A stretch of 37,751 nucleotides of DNA from Bacteroidales bacterium (GCA_029932855.1 JAOZPG010000022.1:1-37751), one strand, 5' to 3'. Counted from the first letter of the stretch, positions 26,677 through 36,339 are shown. The notes: generated by a model not told the origin, from the letters alone. Made by a program: numbers and translations.

Positions 26677-27264
26677 ATGATTGATTTCCTGGATAGCCTT
26701 GATAAATCACTATTCCTGTTCCTTAACGGATTGCATTCCGATTTTATGGATCCGGTAATGTGGTGGATAAGTGCAAAAACATCTTGGCTCCTTTTATACC
26801 TCTTAATATTGATCTGGCTTGGGATTAGGCAGAAATGGAGGGTGCTGGTAATAGTGCTTTTTGTAATATTTCTTGTAACAGCTACCGATCAGAGTTCGGT
26901 GAAGCTGTTTAAAAATATTTTTGAAAGGTTAAGGCCATGTCACAGTCCTGATATAAAAGGACTTGTACACCTGGTGCATAATAAATGCGGGGGGAAATTT
27001 GGTTTTGTGTCCTCGCATGCGGCCAATAGTTTTGGTATTGCAATGTTTTCTGCTTTACTGATAAGAAAAAGCTGGTATACATATTTTATTTTTCTCTGGG
27101 CTGCCCTGGTATCATACAGCAGGATCTACCTTGGTGTTCATTACCCCGGTGATATTATCGGCGGTGCATTGCTTGGAGTTTTTTGGGGATACCTATTAGC
27201 CAGGTTTTATACTTATCTTGATAAATACCAGCTGGGAAAAATAAAATTATTCAGCCAGCATTGA
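26677..27264 (+). CDS. PAP2-family membrane phosphatase
   Basis: The 195-residue integral membrane protein has the full acid-phosphatase signature: K79-(x6)-RP (86-87), SSHA (112-115; the usual PSGH has an Ala spacer here) and SR(148-149)-(x5)-H155-(x3)-D159. Hydrophobic segments lie at about 38-50, 56-70, 118-130, 135-147 and 160-178. Members dephosphorylate undecaprenyl pyrophosphate, phosphatidic acid or phosphatidylglycerophosphate; which of these applies here is not visible. It lies 16 nt after obgE and overlaps the start of lplA by 4 nt. Confidence 0.9.
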   Translation: MIDFLDSLDKSLFLFLNGLHSDFMDPVMWWISAKTSWLLLYLLILIWLGIRQKWRVLVIVLFVIFLVTATDQSSVKLFKNIFERLRPCHSPDIKGLVHLVHNKCGGKFGFVSSHAANSFGIAMFSALLIRKSWYTYFIFLWAALVSYSRIYLGVHYPGDIIGGALLGVFWGYLLARFYTYLDKYQLGKIKLFSQH

Positions 27265-28220
27265 ACTGCATTCATTCACATAGCGGGGATCCCTACTTTA
27301 ACCTGGCCATGGAGGAGTATCTTCTGAGAAATAAGACAGAAGATTTTTTCCTGCTATACAGGAATGAACCATCTGTAATTGTCGGTAAGCATCAGAATGC
27401 TTCGGCTGAAATAAACTGGGATTATGTTTTTAAGAACAATATAAAGATTGCCAGGCGGCTTTCCGGCGGGGGAACAGTGTATCATGATCGTGGTAACCTG
27501 AATTTTTCCTTTATTAAACATGGCGTTAAGGGGAAGCTTGTTGACTTTAAAAAACATACTGCTCCAATACGTGATATATTGCTGGTAATGGGACTTGAAA
27601 CCGGCTTTGAAGGAAATAACAGTATTACATTAAAGGATATGAAAATATCGGGTAATGCAGAGCATATATTTAAGAACAGGCTCCTGCATCATGGTACCCT
27701 GCTGTTCTCTACGGACCTGGAACAGTTAAATGATGTTCTCGGGACAGGAGAGGGCGCATATTCAGATAAGGCTGTTAAGTCGGTCAGGGCTGAGGTAACA
27801 AATATTTCTGACTATCTTCTGCCAGGGATGACAGTTACAGAGTTTGAAAAGGCGGTGATGATCATTTATAAGAAGCAGGTGCCGGGCAGCAAGGATTATT
27901 ATTTATCGGCTGAAGACAAGCTATTAATTGAAACCCTGAAAAAAGAGAAATATGAAACCAATGAATGGATATTTTCATATTCTCCACATTATAAATTTGA
28001 TAAGCAGCTGGAACTGGCCGGGAAAAGTATCAGGGTAGTGATGGAGGTGGAGAAAGGAGAAATAAGAGGAATTAATATCTCAGGAGATTTCCTTGGAACC
28101 AAGCAATGCAGGTCAATAGAACTTGCTCTTAGGGGGGAAATGCACAGGCCCGATGTAATTTTGAAAAGCTGGAATAAGAATGTAAGTGATAAGGAATTTG
28201 TTACAAGGATATTCTTTTGA
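27261..28220 (+). CDS. lplA: Lipoate-protein ligase A
   Basis: It activates free lipoate with ATP and attaches it to lipoyl domains. The 319-residue protein has the N-terminal GDPYFNLAMEEYL segment, the conserved RRLSGGGTVYHD loop (65-76), the catalytic lysine Lys128 in MKISGNAE, and a C-terminal accessory domain (about 245-319), so it is the full two-domain E. coli-like form. The start codon is TTG at 27261, overlapping the PAP2 stop as TTGA; the next ATG would delete the conserved PYFNLA segment. This scavenging route complements lipA-lipB elsewhere in the window. Confidence 0.93.
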   Translation: MNCIHSHSGDPYFNLAMEEYLLRNKTEDFFLLYRNEPSVIVGKHQNASAEINWDYVFKNNIKIARRLSGGGTVYHDRGNLNFSFIKHGVKGKLVDFKKHTAPIRDILLVMGLETGFEGNNSITLKDMKISGNAEHIFKNRLLHHGTLLFSTDLEQLNDVLGTGEGAYSDKAVKSVRAEVTNISDYLLPGMTVTEFEKAVMIIYKKQVPGSKDYYLSAEDKLLIETLKKEKYETNEWIFSYSPHYKFDKQLELAGKSIRVVMEVEKGEIRGINISGDFLGTKQCRSIELALRGEMHRPDVILKSWNKNVSDKEFVTRIFF

Positions 28221-28257
28221 GTGTAATAATTATGCCTGCCGGTATTTTGTTTTTAAC

Positions 28258-28265
28258 TAATTTTG
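28258..28265 (+). promoter_or_regulatory. Candidate -7 element upstream of plsC
   Basis: TAATTTTG matches TAnnTTTG and lies 21 nt before the plsC ATG, within the 66-nt gap after lplA. No TTG is found at ideal spacing, so this is a weak call. Confidence 0.35.
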
Positions 28266-28286
28266 AGGATCAGATAACAGAAATAA

Positions 28287-29039
28287 ATGGACAGGCTTAG
28301 ATCGTTACTTGTATGGGGTTTTTATATGTTGCTTATAGTGGCCTTATATCCGCCTGCACTTTTCATCTGGTTGTTTACGGTTTTGTTTGATAAACGCCTC
28401 TGGCTTTTACATAAGTATACATGTTTTTGGGCATCAATGGTTTACTGGACCAATCCTTACTGGAAGCTTATAATTGAAGGGCAAGATAAAATAGATAAAA
28501 AAGGGGTTTATATATTTGTCTCCAATCACCAGTCCTCGCTTGATATCATAATGCTACACCGCACTTCCCTGCACTTTAAGTGGGTGTCAAAAGCAGAATT
28601 ATTCAGATTACCCTTTATTGGATGGAATATGTGGGCTAACCGTTATATCTCCATTAAGAGGGGAGACAGGCGCAGTACACTGCAGATGATGGATGATTCT
28701 GTAAAGACAATTCAGCAGGGTTCTTCACTGATGATATTTCCCGAGGGAACCCGTTCGGATGATCCGGAAAAGCTAAGGAGATTCAGGGAAGGAGCCTTTA
28801 AGCTGGCAAAAATGACAGAGACAGCTATAGTACCGGTAATGATCAATGGTGCCGGACAGGCATTGCCTCCCTATGGATTCATCTTCAAGGGAAAGCACAG
28901 GATACAGATCAGGTTTCTCGATCCTGTTCCTGTTGAGCAGATAATTCAGACCGAAGCATCAGAAATGATGAACAGGCTAAGGGAGATAATGGGAAAAGAA
29001 TTACATGATATGCGTAAACCAGCCGGGATAAATAAATGA
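28287..29039 (+). CDS. plsC: 1-acyl-sn-glycerol-3-phosphate acyltransferase (PlsC family)
   Basis: It acylates lysophosphatidic acid to phosphatidic acid in phospholipid synthesis at the inner membrane. The 250-residue protein has an N-terminal hydrophobic region (about 8-33), the catalytic NHQSSLD motif with His81 and Asp86 (HX4D), RLPFIGWNMW, and FPEGTRS (151-157), which binds the glycerol phosphate. Its stop codon overlaps the next gene's start (ATGA, 29036-29039), so the downstream orphan is translationally coupled. Confidence 0.94.
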   Translation: MDRLRSLLVWGFYMLLIVALYPPALFIWLFTVLFDKRLWLLHKYTCFWASMVYWTNPYWKLIIEGQDKIDKKGVYIFVSNHQSSLDIIMLHRTSLHFKWVSKAELFRLPFIGWNMWANRYISIKRGDRRSTLQMMDDSVKTIQQGSSLMIFPEGTRSDDPEKLRRFREGAFKLAKMTETAIVPVMINGAGQALPPYGFIFKGKHRIQIRFLDPVPVEQIIQTEASEMMNRLREIMGKELHDMRKPAGINK

Positions 29040-29806
29040 TAAGCAGAGAACATCAGCGGATTTTAAGGAAGATGGCTTACTATAGTGACCAGCAGGGAAT
29101 AATGGACAGGTATCTGAGGGATGCAAAAGCCTGGCAGGAACACCTTGACAGGTCAAAGAAGTTCGTTCTGGATTTTGCAAAGCAAAAGAAAGCAGGGGAC
29201 CTGGCTATATTGGGTAGTGGCTGGTTACTGGATGTACCTGTCAGGGAGCCTGTTGAAACAGGGCATAAGATAATACTGGTTGATATTTTTCATCCCCGTC
29301 AGTTAAGGCATAAACTAAAAAAGTACCCATCTGTTGAACTGCTGGAGCATGAACTTACGGGTGGGATTCCCTTCCAGGTTTATAATTGGCTTAAAAAGGC
29401 TAAAAAGGAAGTAGCAAAACTACCTGATGAGCTTGATTATAAAAGCTTTGCTGAAAATATCAAAGCAGACTATTTTATATCCCTGAATATTCTTGACCAG
29501 CTGGATGGCCTGATTATTGAGTATCTGCAAAGGAATAATATCATGGATGAGGATATGATCATGAAACTTAGGAAGAACATCCAGCAATCACATATTGAAT
29601 CCCTTCCTCCTGGCAGGTCATGTGTGATTGCTGATGTAGAGGAGATAAGCAGAGATAAAACAGGGAAAGAGAGTATTAAAGATATTGCTTATTGCGTTTT
29701 TCCTGATGCTGTCAGGCAGGAGAGCTGGATATGGCATTACGATATGACAGGAGATTATAAGAGTGGTAAACAAAGCTATTACAAGGTACAGGCTTTGGAG
29801 TTTTAA
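29036..29806 (+). CDS. Conserved-looking protein with Rossmann/methyltransferase-like core
   Basis: I do not recognise the family of this 256-residue cytosolic protein. Residues 54-68 (GDLAILGSGWLLDVP) resemble a relaxed methyltransferase motif I, and 79-87 (IILVDIFHP) a motif II strand ending in Asp, so a SAM-binding-like fold is plausible. ADYFISLNILDQL (about 154-166) fits the next strand and helix. The classic GxGxG pattern is absent (GSGWLL), so catalysis is doubtful. The C-terminus ends in WIWHYDMTGDYKSGKQSYYK, aromatic and basic. It overlaps plsC by 4 nt and precedes the MutS-like gene by 12 nt, which implies a common message. An enzyme acting on lipid or nucleic acid is only a guess. 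Confidence 0.65.
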   Translation: MISREHQRILRKMAYYSDQQGIMDRYLRDAKAWQEHLDRSKKFVLDFAKQKKAGDLAILGSGWLLDVPVREPVETGHKIILVDIFHPRQLRHKLKKYPSVELLEHELTGGIPFQVYNWLKKAKKEVAKLPDELDYKSFAENIKADYFISLNILDQLDGLIIEYLQRNNIMDEDMIMKLRKNIQQSHIESLPPGRSCVIADVEEISRDKTGKESIKDIAYCVFPDAVRQESWIWHYDMTGDYKSGKQSYYKVQALEF

Positions 29807-29818
29807 GCAAAGAAAACT

Positions 29819-31618
29819 ATGGACAGAAAAGAGTTATACAGTTTTTACAATTCAAGGAAAGAAAAGTTTGCGGGACTGGTAAAAAAAGAGTCCGGAAGGC
29901 TGGCAATTACCGCCTGGCTGCGCCTGGCAGTATTTGTCCTGTTAATTTTTTCACTTGTTTATTTGATCCGCAGCAAGGAGATGATATTGATTATTCCTTT
30001 CATGCTGCTTATTATTGTTTTTATCGGACTGCTCAGCTTAAGTATAAAGTATGGTAAAAGAAAGAGGCATTTCCTGAGCATGCTGGAATTAAATAGCAGG
30101 GAGATAAAGTTCCTCGATTATGACTACCTCGGTTTTGATGATGGAAAGGAGTTTATTGAGAAGGATCATGAATTTATTTTTGACCTTGATATTTTTGGCA
30201 GGGCTTCCATTTTTCAGTATTTAAACAGGTCATTCAGCAGTATAGGAAAACGTAGCCTGGCCCGGTTTTTATCCAGGCTCCTGGAGAGCAAGAAAGATAT
30301 TTATGACAGGCAATCAGCAATAAAAGATCTTGCATCACGCCATGAGTGGCTGCAGAACATGCAGGCTTATTGTTTGCAGCTCGAAGAAGATGAGCCTGAT
30401 AACAAAATCCTTGAAGACTGGCTTGGGGATAATGAGCCTGTATTTAAGACCAGGATATTCCCTTTACTGGCTTATATCCTGCCCCTGTTCTCTATCGGAC
30501 TGATAGTATTGAGCATATTTCATGTTACAGATATACAAAATGTGTGGCAATTTCTACTTGTACCGCTGGTGGTTGTGGGGATGGTATTTAAAAAGTCTCA
30601 GTCTTTTCAGCGTGATGTTTCAGCTTCTCTGCGTACTCTTGGCAGTTATAGTAAGTTTATTGAGCATATTGAAGCTGAAGACTTCAACTCCGGTCTGCTA
30701 AAAAGACTGAAAGAAGATTTGTATTCCGATAAACTCCCTGCCAGTAGAATAATAAATAAGCTTTCGCGATTACTTGATGCTTTTGATACAAGGAATAATA
30801 TGATAGTAGGGCTATTGCTTAATGCCTTGCTGCTTTGGGATATTCATTGCCTGCTAAGATTTGACAGATGGAGACAGGAACATGCCGGGAGTGTTTTTAC
30901 CTGGCTGGAAAGACTGGCTGAATTCGATGCATTGGGAAGCCTGGCAACATTTCATTTTAATCATCCCGGTTTTACGTTTCCACGGATTTCAGAAGATAAA
31001 AGTATGGAGTTTAAGTCGCTGGGTCATCCCCTTATAAAGGAAGAGAGAAGGATAGATAATGATCTGCATCTTAATAAAGAAAAGGGGATACTAATAGTTA
31101 GCGGTCCCAATATGGCGGGGAAAAGTACTTTTCTGCGTGCAGTAGGGGTTAATGTAGTTTTGTTCCAGGCTGGTGCTCCTGTTTGCGCAGGCAGCTATTC
31201 TTCAGTTCCATCAAAGCTTTTCACAAGCATGAGAACAACGGATTCATTACAGGAAAATGAGTCATTCTTCTTTTCAGAGCTTAAAAGGCTTAAGCAATTG
31301 TTCGATACTGTTGAAGAAAATGAAGATGTTTTTTTCCTTTTTGATGAGATATTGAAGGGGACAAATTCAAATGATAAAACAAACGGGTCCAGGGAAGTAA
31401 TAAGCAGGCTTTCGCAGTTTAATACCAAGGGACTGATTGCTACTCACGACCTTGCTCTGAGTGATATGGAGGCGGAACCGGGTGCTAAGATTGGAAATAT
31501 GTGTTTTGATTCAGAAATAAAAGGAGACCAGCTTATTTTTAACTATAAGCTTCAGGATGGTTATTCTAAGAATATGAACGCAACATTCCTTATGAAAAAA
31601 ATGGGGATCATAAGCTAA
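29819..31618 (+). CDS. Membrane-anchored MutS-like ATPase
   Basis: The 599-residue protein keeps the MutS ATPase domain at its C-terminus: Walker A GPNMAGKST (429-437), the signature ENESFFFSELKRL (about 479-491), Walker B FFLFDEILKGT (505-515) and ATHD (541-544). The lever/clamp-like region is about 120-400. The N-terminal mismatch-recognition domain with its Phe-x-Glu motif is missing, so this is not the repair MutS. Four hydrophobic segments, at about 30-50, 55-77, 212-233 and 241-258, suggest two membrane hairpins anchoring the protein to the inner membrane. Such MutS-related proteins occur in Bacteroidota and have no assigned function. It follows the orphan gene by 12 nt and is followed by a promoter region for parE. 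Confidence 0.88.
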   Translation: MDRKELYSFYNSRKEKFAGLVKKESGRLAITAWLRLAVFVLLIFSLVYLIRSKEMILIIPFMLLIIVFIGLLSLSIKYGKRKRHFLSMLELNSREIKFLDYDYLGFDDGKEFIEKDHEFIFDLDIFGRASIFQYLNRSFSSIGKRSLARFLSRLLESKKDIYDRQSAIKDLASRHEWLQNMQAYCLQLEEDEPDNKILEDWLGDNEPVFKTRIFPLLAYILPLFSIGLIVLSIFHVTDIQNVWQFLLVPLVVVGMVFKKSQSFQRDVSASLRTLGSYSKFIEHIEAEDFNSGLLKRLKEDLYSDKLPASRIINKLSRLLDAFDTRNNMIVGLLLNALLLWDIHCLLRFDRWRQEHAGSVFTWLERLAEFDALGSLATFHFNHPGFTFPRISEDKSMEFKSLGHPLIKEERRIDNDLHLNKEKGILIVSGPNMAGKSTFLRAVGVNVVLFQAGAPVCAGSYSSVPSKLFTSMRTTDSLQENESFFFSELKRLKQLFDTVEENEDVFFLFDEILKGTNSNDKTNGSREVISRLSQFNTKGLIATHDLALSDMEAEPGAKIGNMCFDSEIKGDQLIFNYKLQDGYSKNMNATFLMKKMGIIS

Positions 31619-31679
31619 ATTGTTAACATGAAATAAGCTATTGTTAATAAACTGTTCCCCCGGACATCTTGTATTTATT

Positions 31680-31687
31680 TATATTTG
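31680..31687 (+). promoter_or_regulatory. Candidate -7 element of the parE-parC promoter
   Basis: TATATTTG matches TAnnTTTG exactly, 51 nt before the parE start and inside the 120-nt gap after the MutS-like gene. No well-spaced TTG is present. Two copies of ATTGTTAA (31619-31626 and 31640-31647), 21 bp apart, lie upstream. Confidence 0.45.
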
Positions 31688-31738
31688 CACGATAATTTAT
31701 GTCGATCAGAATAATTTTTTAATAATCAGGAATCATAG

Positions 31739-33577
31739 ATGACAGCTAGCTATTCAGAAGATAGCATTAAAACCCTCGACTGGCGGGAGCATATCCGGAA
31801 ACGCCCGGGAATGTATATAGGGAAACTTGGAGACGGCTCATCCCAGGATGATGGTATTTATGTTTTACTTAAAGAGGTAGTAGATAACTCCCTTGATGAG
31901 TTTATGATGGGTTTTGGCAAAAACATAGATGTTAACATACATGATAAAGAGGTGACTATCAGGGATTATGGCAGGGGAATACCCCTGGGGAAGCTGGTAG
32001 ATGTATCATCAAAGATGAATACAGGTGCCAAGTATGATTCCAAAGTGTTCAAGAAATCGGTTGGCCTGAATGGAGTGGGTATAAAGGCGGCAAATGCCCT
32101 GTCGAGATCCTTTGATATTGCATCAATAAGGGAGGGGGAAAGAAAATTTGTCAGTTTCTCAAGAGGAAAGCTGGAAGAGGACAGGGCTATTGAGGCCACA
32201 GACGAGAAGAATGGGGTATGTGTTAAGTTTGTTCCCGATGAAAAGCTGTTTGGTAATTATCATTACCTTATGGATTATGTTGAATCAATGATCAGGAATT
32301 ATGTTTACCTGAATGCGGGACTGGTAATAAATTTTAACGGGAACAGGTTTTATTCAAAGAACGGGCTCTTAGATCTTTTAAATGAGAATATGAGTCAGCC
32401 GGGCCTCTATGAGCCTATTCATCTGAAGAACGGAGATATTGAGATTGCCCTGACACATGGGAATCAATATGGTGAGGAATATTATAGTTTTGTTAACGGT
32501 CAGCATACCACCCAGGGAGGCACCCATCTGTTGGCCTTCAGGGAAGCACTCGTAAAATCGGTGAGGGAGTTTTATAAGAAAGACTTTGATGCATCTGATA
32601 TCAGGGCTTCTATTATAGCAGTATTCAGTATTAAAGTTGAAGAACCGATATTTGAATCCCAGACAAAAACAAAACTTGGTTCCAGGGATATGGGCCCTAA
32701 AGGTCCCTCAATAAGAAATCATATAATAGATTTTTTCAAGAAGGAATTTGATGATTATCTGCATATGAATACAGGTACTGCAGAAATACTTTTGAAAAAA
32801 ATACTTGATTCTGAAAAGGAAAGGAAAGCTATTTCAGGTATTAAAAAGCTGGCAAGGGACAGGGCAAAGAAGGCCAGTCTTCATAACAAGAAATTAAGGG
32901 ATTGTCGTTTGCATTATAATACCAAGGACAACAACAGGCTGGAGACTACTATCTTTATTACCGAGGGAGACTCTGCCAGCGGGTCGATCACAAAATCAAG
33001 GAATGTGGAGACCCAGGCAGTATTCAGCCTTAAGGGTAAGCCGCTTAATACTTTTGGCCTTACCAAGAAGATAGTGTACGAAAATGAAGAATTCAACCTT
33101 CTGCAGTCTGCCCTGAACATAGAGGACGGGCTTGACGGACTGAGGTATAATAATGTTGTGATTGCCACAGATGCTGATGTTGACGGCATGCATATCCGCC
33201 TGCTTCTTATAACCTTCTTTCTGCAGTTTTTCCCGGAACTGGTAAAGCGCAGGCATCTGTATATTTTGCAAACACCCTTATTTAGGGTTCGTAATAAGAA
33301 AAAAACCATCTATTGCTATTCGGAAGAGGAAAAGGAAAAAGCAAAACAAAAGTTGGGACAAAACCCTGAGATCACCAGGTTTAAAGGACTGGGAGAAATA
33401 AGTCCCGGTGAGTTCAAGCACTTTATTGGCAAAAAAATTCGGCTTGAGCCAGTGTTATTGAAAAAGGATGATGTCATAAGCGATTTTCTGAGATTTTATA
33501 TGGGGAAAAATACTCCGGAAAGGCAGGATTTTATTATTGATAACCTCAGGGTGGAAGAAGACCTGATAGAGGCATAG
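31739..33577 (+). CDS. parE: DNA topoisomerase IV subunit B
   Basis: This is the ATPase subunit of type IIA topoisomerase. The 612-residue protein has a GHKL ATP-binding domain with RKRPGMYIG, the catalytic Glu46 and Mg-binding Asn50 in [20 protein letters not shown] and the G-loop [14 protein letters not shown]. The transducer domain follows, then the TOPRIM domain with TEGDSASGS and [12 protein letters not shown]. It lacks the GyrB insertion and is paired with a ParC-like subunit 18 nt downstream, so topoisomerase IV is preferred over gyrase. Gyrase genes would be elsewhere. Confidence 0.93.
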   Translation: MTASYSEDSIKTLDWREHIRKRPGMYIGKLGDGSSQDDGIYVLLKEVVDNSLDEFMMGFGKNIDVNIHDKEVTIRDYGRGIPLGKLVDVSSKMNTGAKYDSKVFKKSVGLNGVGIKAANALSRSFDIASIREGERKFVSFSRGKLEEDRAIEATDEKNGVCVKFVPDEKLFGNYHYLMDYVESMIRNYVYLNAGLVINFNGNRFYSKNGLLDLLNENMSQPGLYEPIHLKNGDIEIALTHGNQYGEEYYSFVNGQHTTQGGTHLLAFREALVKSVREFYKKDFDASDIRASIIAVFSIKVEEPIFESQTKTKLGSRDMGPKGPSIRNHIIDFFKKEFDDYLHMNTGTAEILLKKILDSEKERKAISGIKKLARDRAKKASLHNKKLRDCRLHYNTKDNNRLETTIFITEGDSASGSITKSRNVETQAVFSLKGKPLNTFGLTKKIVYENEEFNLLQSALNIEDGLDGLRYNNVVIATDADVDGMHIRLLLITFFLQFFPELVKRRHLYILQTPLFRVRNKKKTIYCYSEEEKEKAKQKLGQNPEITRFKGLGEISPGEFKHFIGKKIRLEPVLLKKDDVISDFLRFYMGKNTPERQDFIIDNLRVEEDLIEA

Positions 33578-33595
33578 AATAGACTGATAAGAGGA

Positions 33596-36274
33596 ATGGA
33601 AAAGAATAATAAAAAGAAAAAAGAAGAAATACACGAGGATCCGCTTAGTGGGGAGTATAAGGGTGAACAAGCAGGGGATATTCCTGATGATGAGAAAGCC
33701 TCAGGGCAAGACATGTTCAAGGTGACTCATCTTCCGGGTATGTATAAGGACTGGTTTCTTGATTATGCATCCTATGTAATCCTTGAGAGGGCGGTACCAA
33801 ATATTGATGATGGTCTGAAACCTGTGCAGCGCAGGATTTTGTATGCAATGAGGAGGCTGGAGGACGGACGCTACAATAAAGTTGCAAATGTTATAGGCCA
33901 GACAATGCAGTTTCATCCCCACGGGGATGCATCCATTGGAGATGCCCTGGTTCAGATGGGCCAGAAAGAATTGCTGATAGACACACAGGGTAACTGGGGA
34001 AATATATTAACCGGAGACAGTGCTGCTGCACCCAGATATATAGAAGCCCGTCTGTCTAAGTTTGCCCTTGAAGTGCTTTTTAATCCCAAGACAACTAAGT
34101 GGAAACTCTCTTATGATGGAAGGAACAAGGAACCACTTAGCCTGCCTGTCAAATTTCCTCTTCTGCTGGCACTGGGTGCAGAGGGTATTGCCGTGGGACT
34201 GTCTTCCAAGATATTGCCCCATAATTTTAATGAACTTATTGATGCTTCCATACTCTATCTGAAAGGCAAGGAATTTGAGATATTTCCTGACTTTCCTTCG
34301 GGGGGCATGGCGGATTTTTCAAGATATAATGACGGAAACAGAGGCGGAAATGTTAAGGTTAGGGCAAGAATAAAGAAGCTGGATAAAAAAGCCTTATTGA
34401 TAGATGAACTTCCTTACGGTAAATCAACCGGCTCCCTTATTGAATCTATTATAAGGGCAAATGACAAGGGAAAGATAAAGATCAGGAGAATAGATGATAA
34501 TACTGCCGATAAGGTAGAGATACATATCAGCCTTTCCGGTGGGGTCTCTCCGGATAAAACCATAGATGCCCTTTATGCTTTTACTGATTGCGAACTTTCA
34601 ATATCTCCCAATGCCTGTATTATCCAGGATGATAAACCCCTCTTTACAGGGGTTAGCAATCTTCTCATAAAGTCGGCTGATAATACTAAAAAGCTTTTAC
34701 AGCTTGAGCTTGAGATAAAACTCAGGGAGCTGGAAGAAGCATGGCATCTCTCATCACTTGAAAGAATATTCATAGAGGAGAAGATATACAGGGATATTGA
34801 AGAATGTGAGACATGGGAATCGGTGCTTGAAACAATAGACAAAGGGCTGGAGCCATTTAAGAAAAAACTATTAAGGGAGGTAAGCCGGGAAGATATTATC
34901 CATCTTACGGAGATAAAAATAAAGAGAATTTCGAAATACGATGTTAACAAGGCCGATGAGCATATTAAGGGTCTTGAAGCTGAAATGGATGAAGTAAAAA
35001 ACCACCTGGCGAATATTATTGAGTTCACGATAAACTATTATAAGCAGATAAAGAAGATATATGGTAAGAACTGGGAGAGGAAGACTGAGATAAGAAATTT
35101 TGATACCATAGTGGCGTCCAAGGTGGTTGCAGTAAACACGAAGTTATTTATTGACAGGAAAGAAGGATTTATAGGCAGCTCGCTTAAGAAGGATGAATAT
35201 GTTTGTGACTGTTCTGATATTGATGAGATAATTGTTATCAGGAAGAATGGTAAATATTTGATAACCAGGCTTACAGATAAGGCTTTTGTAGGGAGGGATA
35301 TTTTATATGCCAATGTGTTTAAGAAGAATGATAAGCGTACTATTTATAATATAGTTTACCAGGATGGCAGAAGAGGTAATATAATGGTAAAAAGAGTTGC
35401 TATTTCGGGACTTACCAGGGATAAAGAATATGATCTCAGTAAGGGAACAGATAATTCAAGGATACTGTATATGAGTGTAAATCCCAATGGTGAGGCAGAG
35501 CTCATTAAGGTGGTCTTAAAACCACGGCCCAGATTAAAAAATCTAAATCTTGAGTTTGATTTCGGTGAACTGGCAATAAAGGGCCGGCAGTCTATGGGAA
35601 ATATACTTACCAAGAATGCTGTACAAAAGATAAGTCTTAAGGAAAAGGGAGTTTCCACTCTGGGTGGCAGGAAAATATGGTTTGATGATTCTGTGTACCG
35701 GCTGAATGTTGATGGCCGGGGTAAATTACTGGGGGAGTTCAGTGCAGATGACATGATACTGGTAATTACCAGAAGGGGAACATTCCAGACAGTTAATTTC
35801 GACCTGGCGAATCATTTTGATGAGGACATACTCATAATTGAGAAGTTCACTGCCGGCAAGGTTTATTCAGTTGTTTATTATGATGGCAGCCAGGGATTTT
35901 ATTATGCAAAACGATTTGTCATTGATTTTAGTGATAAGAAGCAGTATTTTATCCCCGGAGATGAAGGCTCAAAGATGATAAGTATTACCGAAGTGGAGTA
36001 TCCCAGGTTTGAAATAAAGTTTGGAGGCAAGAATAAAGACAGGAAAAGTGAGATAGTTGAAGTGGCCGAATTTATTGGGGTAAAGAGTTATAAGGCCAAG
36101 GGGAAAAGACTTTCAACCTATTTTGTTTCAAATATTGAGGAACTGGAACCTGTTGTAAAGAAAGAATCTGTGGAGGAGAGTAAGGAAGCAGATGAACAGA
36201 AGGTTGAAAGGGGAAAAGAGATTGAACTGGATATTGATCCCGATGAGAACTCTCAAATGACACTCGATCTTTAA
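33596..36274 (+). CDS. parC: DNA topoisomerase IV subunit A
   Basis: This subunit breaks and rejoins DNA. The 892-residue protein has an N-terminal charged tail (1-40), the winged-helix region DGLKPVQRRILYAM (72-85), HPHGDASIGDA (107-117), and the catalytic Arg147-Tyr148 in APRYIEARLS. A coiled-coil primary dimer region follows, then a C-terminal beta-pinwheel (about 500-840) and an acidic tail ending in MTLDL. I see no gyrase box (QRRGGRG), which supports ParC. Within the quinolone-determining region the E. coli Ser80 position is Ala112, while the acidic position (Glu84) is Asp116. It is 18 nt after parE and co-transcribed with it. Confidence 0.93.
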   Translation: MEKNNKKKKEEIHEDPLSGEYKGEQAGDIPDDEKASGQDMFKVTHLPGMYKDWFLDYASYVILERAVPNIDDGLKPVQRRILYAMRRLEDGRYNKVANVIGQTMQFHPHGDASIGDALVQMGQKELLIDTQGNWGNILTGDSAAAPRYIEARLSKFALEVLFNPKTTKWKLSYDGRNKEPLSLPVKFPLLLALGAEGIAVGLSSKILPHNFNELIDASILYLKGKEFEIFPDFPSGGMADFSRYNDGNRGGNVKVRARIKKLDKKALLIDELPYGKSTGSLIESIIRANDKGKIKIRRIDDNTADKVEIHISLSGGVSPDKTIDALYAFTDCELSISPNACIIQDDKPLFTGVSNLLIKSADNTKKLLQLELEIKLRELEEAWHLSSLERIFIEEKIYRDIEECETWESVLETIDKGLEPFKKKLLREVSREDIIHLTEIKIKRISKYDVNKADEHIKGLEAEMDEVKNHLANIIEFTINYYKQIKKIYGKNWERKTEIRNFDTIVASKVVAVNTKLFIDRKEGFIGSSLKKDEYVCDCSDIDEIIVIRKNGKYLITRLTDKAFVGRDILYANVFKKNDKRTIYNIVYQDGRRGNIMVKRVAISGLTRDKEYDLSKGTDNSRILYMSVNPNGEAELIKVVLKPRPRLKNLNLEFDFGELAIKGRQSMGNILTKNAVQKISLKEKGVSTLGGRKIWFDDSVYRLNVDGRGKLLGEFSADDMILVITRRGTFQTVNFDLANHFDEDILIIEKFTAGKVYSVVYYDGSQGFYYAKRFVIDFSDKKQYFIPGDEGSKMISITEVEYPRFEIKFGGKNKDRKSEIVEVAEFIGVKSYKAKGKRLSTYFVSNIEELEPVVKKESVEESKEADEQKVERGKEIELDIDPDENSQMTLDL

Positions 36275-36339
36275 TAAAGGATAAGCATTAACCAGAGATA
36301 TAGCTATACGCTGATAAAGGCTTATTAAATATATTTCTC

